Positions 60,826 through 64,000 of a stretch of DNA of 64,000 bases are shown piece by piece. The stretch lies in the NCBI GenBank assembly GCA_036346355.1, contig CM070569.1, positions 40,712,276-40,776,275 of the forward strand. The letters run 5' to 3'. The position numbers and the translations under genes are program-made. Origin of the DNA: Rhipidocladum racemiflorum (lineage: Eukaryota > Streptophyta > Magnoliopsida > Poales > Poaceae). The notes beneath the pieces are model-generated. The model searched no databases and had not been told where the DNA came from. It saw only the letters and a program-made list of their open reading frames with translations. How positions within the stretch are numbered: position 1 is the first letter of the stretch; the number at the start of each line of letters is the position of its first letter.

Positions 60826-60833
60826 CTCTTTAT

Positions 60834-62549
60834 CTGGTTTTAAATATCAAAACAGTAAAAATCGCTAGAAAATTGATTTTCGAAAATCGGCAAAAACCGA
60901 TTGAAAATCGGTAGAAAACATTAAATTTTTGAAATCACCAGTAAATTCGTCAAAGAAATTTTAAAAAATGAAAGATTTTTGAGCAATTTTTACCGATTTT
61001 TAATCGTTTTATTTATGTTTGGCACACTCAAGGAAAATTAAAAAAAATAACAAATATATAAATAAATCACAATTAATCTATTAAAAACCTTAGAAAATTT
61101 TCAATATTTTTTAATTCATTTAGTGCTTTGGAAAATCAAAAACAGAAATTAATAAAAAGGAACAGAGACATTGTCATATTTTTATAATAATTTACAAGCT
61201 TTATCATACTCTGAAATTTTAATAGTACCATAAAGAGTGCCCAAGGATCGTGTAGTAAAATTTTCATAAATATTAGACTTTATTTAGTGCCCCTAGAAAA
61301 TAAAAAACAGAAGAGTATATACAAACACAGTAACACTATTAGAATTTTTTTTAAAAAATACACATGTTTGATCATGTCGGTGTTTCGAATACCGGCTAAT
61401 GAATTTTAGTCAAGGGGTCACGCGCTACCTCTCCTTGTATGGCCTAACTCGGGGAGCCCAAAAAGTATACTAGTTCGGGCCGAATGTCCCTACTCCAGTT
61501 CGTGTGGTGGATCTGTATTGCTTTGGGTGCAGATGACTGCGCGGTGTTTACAAGCGAGGGCTGGGGAATGGCCCTGAGAACTGTTTTGCTCGTAAGAGAT
61601 CGTCCTCCTCCCCTGAGGGTCCTGCCTCCCTTTATATAGACGGAGGGGGCAAGTTACATGAGAATCTGGAAAAGAAAGGATGGGGTGTCCTACGCCTTGG
61701 AGTCCTGGTCTTCAGCCTTGCCGAACGTCCGGCGTCTACTCACCCCATGCTGGGTCGATAGATACATCGAGTGGCATGGTTTTCTGTTTTGCCGGGAAGT
61801 GGCGCGCCTACCCTCTGCGCGTTTGCCAGGTGCTGACGTCGTAGCGCTTGGCTCTGGTGCCGCCTCGGGAGGGAGCGCATCCTCCCTCTGTGCATGACTG
61901 GACAATGAGACTGGTGCTTGACTTTGGCAACCGCCCTGCCACCTCGAGAAGGAGCCACCTACCCTCGCACGATCACTTTGAGCCATCGTATCCGGAGGGC
62001 AGGTGGCCAACGACCGGTGACGGTCTGGCACCCGACCCTTTGCGAAGGTTGCCTTAGCTTGGTCGGAGCTTGTGGGGCGTCCGACCCCTGGTGGGGGTCG
62101 GAACGCCCCCTGGTTGGTTTGGTCGGGGACACGTTTGGTCGGGACGAGCGTCCTTCGTGGCCCAGCGGGGCCTTCGGCCAGGGCTGGGCTTGGGGCAGCC
62201 CATTCGTCGTCCCGGGCCGCTAGGGGTACCCATGGTATGAGTACTCGTCAGATCATTATCTGAAAATTTTACAACATCATTAGCATGGCCTTAGTACCTC
62301 ACACAAAAAAATTTAGAAGTATTAGACTTCATTTAGTACCTCTGAAAAATCAAAGATAGAAAACCATATATCATTGAAAAATTTTATAGCATCATCAGCA
62401 TTGCCTCAGGACCTCATACAAAAAATTAACGTTTTTTGATAAATTTTTCAAATTTGAATTTGAACTGGACCGGTTTACCGACTAGTTTCAAAAGCCAATC
62501 CGACTCTATAAGTGATTTTCGAGTGATTTTTTTGATTTTGTGAACAATG
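60834..62549. mobile_element. hAT-like element with internal 165-bp repeats, split by a solo LTR
   Basis: Ends CTGGTTTTAAATATC and, reversed, CATTGTTCACAAAATC, flanked by the perfect 8-bp repeat CTCTTTAT (60826-60833 and 62550-62557). The interior matches the 26379 element, including CATTTAGTGC units near 61119 and 61283 and, after the inserted LTR, near 62333. Its own length is about 835 bp. Confidence 0.75.
61375..62250 (+). mobile_element. solo LTR of 876 bp
   Basis: Begins TGTCGGTGTTTCG and ends GAGTACTCGTCA, flanked by the 5-bp repeat GATCA (61370-61374 and 62251-62255). A TATA-like CTTTATATAGAC lies at about 61631, as expected for an LTR promoter in this orientation. Removing it restores continuity with the homologous hAT-like element at 28020-28080. 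No coding region. Confidence 0.88.
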
Positions 62550-62696
62550 CTCTTTATATTATTTATAAACAACACTAAAAAAATAGTTTCTATAATAAGA
62601 TATTTTTTACAAATCTTTATAAACAGTTTCTTAGTATAAAATGTGTTATGTTCGTTGTGTTACGGTGAGCCCACTACTATAATAGATTCTAGTTCT

Positions 62697-63310
62697 CTAT
62701 GTCTCTCCTCTGTCCTCTATGGCCCCCCTTCGGGACAGCTTTGGATTGTGCAAATTCTGGATTATGGCTAGCTGTCTAGAGAAGTGTCTGTCTGAAGAAT
62801 CTGATGGCTGTAGAATCTGATCGTTCGGCAATCCGCTCGAGAATCTGATTGTTCGGACAAAGGGGCGGCGACGGAGGAGCTCGGGCTGCGATGGCCCGGA
62901 AGAGGGGCTCGGGCCAGCGACAGAGGAGCTCGAGCGATGGCCAGGAGGAGCTCGGGCAGCGGAGGAGGAGGAGCTCGGGCAGCGGCCCGGAGTGTGCGGA
63001 GGAGGAGGAGCTTGGGCCGGCGCGGAGGAGGAGGAGCTCGGGCCGGCGCGGAGGAGGAGGAGCTCGGGCCGGCACAGGAGGAGGAGGAGGAGCTTGGTCC
63101 AACTGAGGAGGTGGAGCTCGGGCAGCGGCGGTCCGGCGATCGGAGGGACGGCAGGCCGGCGACCGGAGGAGGAGCTCGGGCGCAAGGCCTTCGTGCGGGG
63201 AGGTTTGAGCGGATGGAGAAGGAGCTCAGGAGAATCGGTAGAATCGGGGGATCAACCGCTTCTGATTTTATGTGTAAAGATAGCTTCTGATTCTTAGAGA
63301 AGCTATCCAG
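62697..63310. repeat. GC-rich minisatellite (GAGGAGGAGCTCGGGC units), probably inside a transposon
   Basis: From about 62870 to 63130 the sequence GAGGAGGAGGAGCTCGGGCCGGCGCG recurs in units of about 27 bp and shorter relatives. Long frames on both strands (to 162 codons) are low-complexity Gly/Arg/Ser or Pro/Ser/Leu. Flanks carry CTGGATTATGGCTAGCTGTCTAGAGAAG and, reversed, CTGGATAGCTTCTCTAAGAATC, suggesting the inverted ends of a MITE or hAT-type element. I do not call a gene. Confidence 0.5.
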
Positions 63311-63462
63311 AATCCTTCTGTTGGTAAATAATCCACTTTTTTTTAAACAGAAGCTACAACGAATGGGCCTATATTATCTTATGTCCTACGTGACAGACTT
63401 ATAAGCAGTAACGTTACATAATTGTATATGCATGATTCATGCTTGTGCCATTGGACAGTGAT

Positions 63463-63587
63463 TAGGGATGGCAATCTTACCCGATTACCTGTATATCTAC
63501 GGGTAAAAACCCTAATAGAGGTGGGTATATTTCTTTTTTGTTGCCCGTAGGTATGTTTATGGGGACCAAACTTTACTCGACGGGCAC

Positions 63588-63620
<33 letters not shown>

Positions 63621-63670
63621 TGGGAGTTCTACCCGTACCCATTCCGTCCGATTACCCACCACCTTTTACT
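63463..63670 (+). mobile_element. hAT-like element end, with (GGGTAT)n repeat
   Basis: TAGGGATGGCAATCTTACCCG matches the terminus type of the element at 17747. Inside is a hexamer repeat GGTATG at 63590-63622. The right border is unclear and may lie beyond the window. Confidence 0.5.
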
Positions 63671-64000
63671 CACATGTGGGGCCACAATAGATGTTTAGCT
63701 GGCCCCTTGATCCCCAATTTGTGGTACCTCCTATTAGTAATTTGTGATTGGTGATGCTGTGATGGGCGATTTGTAATGTGTGTGATGATTGATGAATTGT
63801 TTATATTTTAATTATTGAACTTGAGCATGTGTGATGACTAATGAACTATTTTCATTTTAATTGTTAAACTTGAGCATCTGTGCGTCATTTGTCTGCATGT
63901 GTTATTTAATTCTTATCCCTATGTGCATTTGAAAATTTGAATCATTGATAATCATTCTTCAATCCACAAAATATAGCTGATTCCCACAATTTTATCAAGA

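Overview
The window is nuclear DNA of a grass (Poaceae). Three lines of evidence support this: GC-rich first exons with a 5'-to-3' GC gradient, coding sequences very close to known cereal proteins, and dense grass-type transposable elements (MULE and Stowaway MITEs, hAT elements, Helitrons, TRIMs, copia and gypsy-like LTRs). Species cannot be named from sequence alone.

Four intact multi-exon genes were rebuilt exon by exon, all on the minus strand. (1) A CYP71-clan cytochrome P450 (CDS 1076-4036, 2 exons, 523 aa). (2) A Rab7/RabG3-type small GTPase (7866-14083, 7 exons, 207 aa). (3) A PERK proline-rich extensin-like receptor kinase (19859-24944, 8 exons, 620 aa, one GC-AG intron). (4) NYC1 chlorophyll b reductase (47306-57173, 10 exons, 501 aa). 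Every junction keeps frame and each protein has its family's usual length and catalytic motifs. The genes look unrelated in pathway: specialised metabolism, late endosome/vacuole trafficking, cell-wall signalling, chlorophyll b breakdown in senescence. They are not an operon-like unit, though the order may be an ancestral grass block.

Most of the rest is mobile DNA. At 28.6-43.2 kb a degraded minus-strand Ty1/copia element holds three solo LTRs nested inside one another, each with 5-bp target duplications, and separately a small TRIM with identical LTRs. Two copies of a non-coding LTR element with 138-bp LTRs sit in introns of the Rab7 and NYC1 genes. Three non-autonomous Helitrons (4225-5149, 15161-16165, 43948-44984) share an internal minisatellite, and one abuts the P450 TATA box. 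A hAT-like family with termini CAGGGTTC and 8-bp target duplications carries about 165-bp satellite-like internal repeats; one copy is split by a solo LTR. Several MULE-type MITEs with 9-bp duplications lie in introns and promoters, including a MITE inside a MITE in a PERK intron.

I found no new biochemical system. The most unusual material is the layered transposon structure and the minisatellite-bearing Helitron and hAT families.
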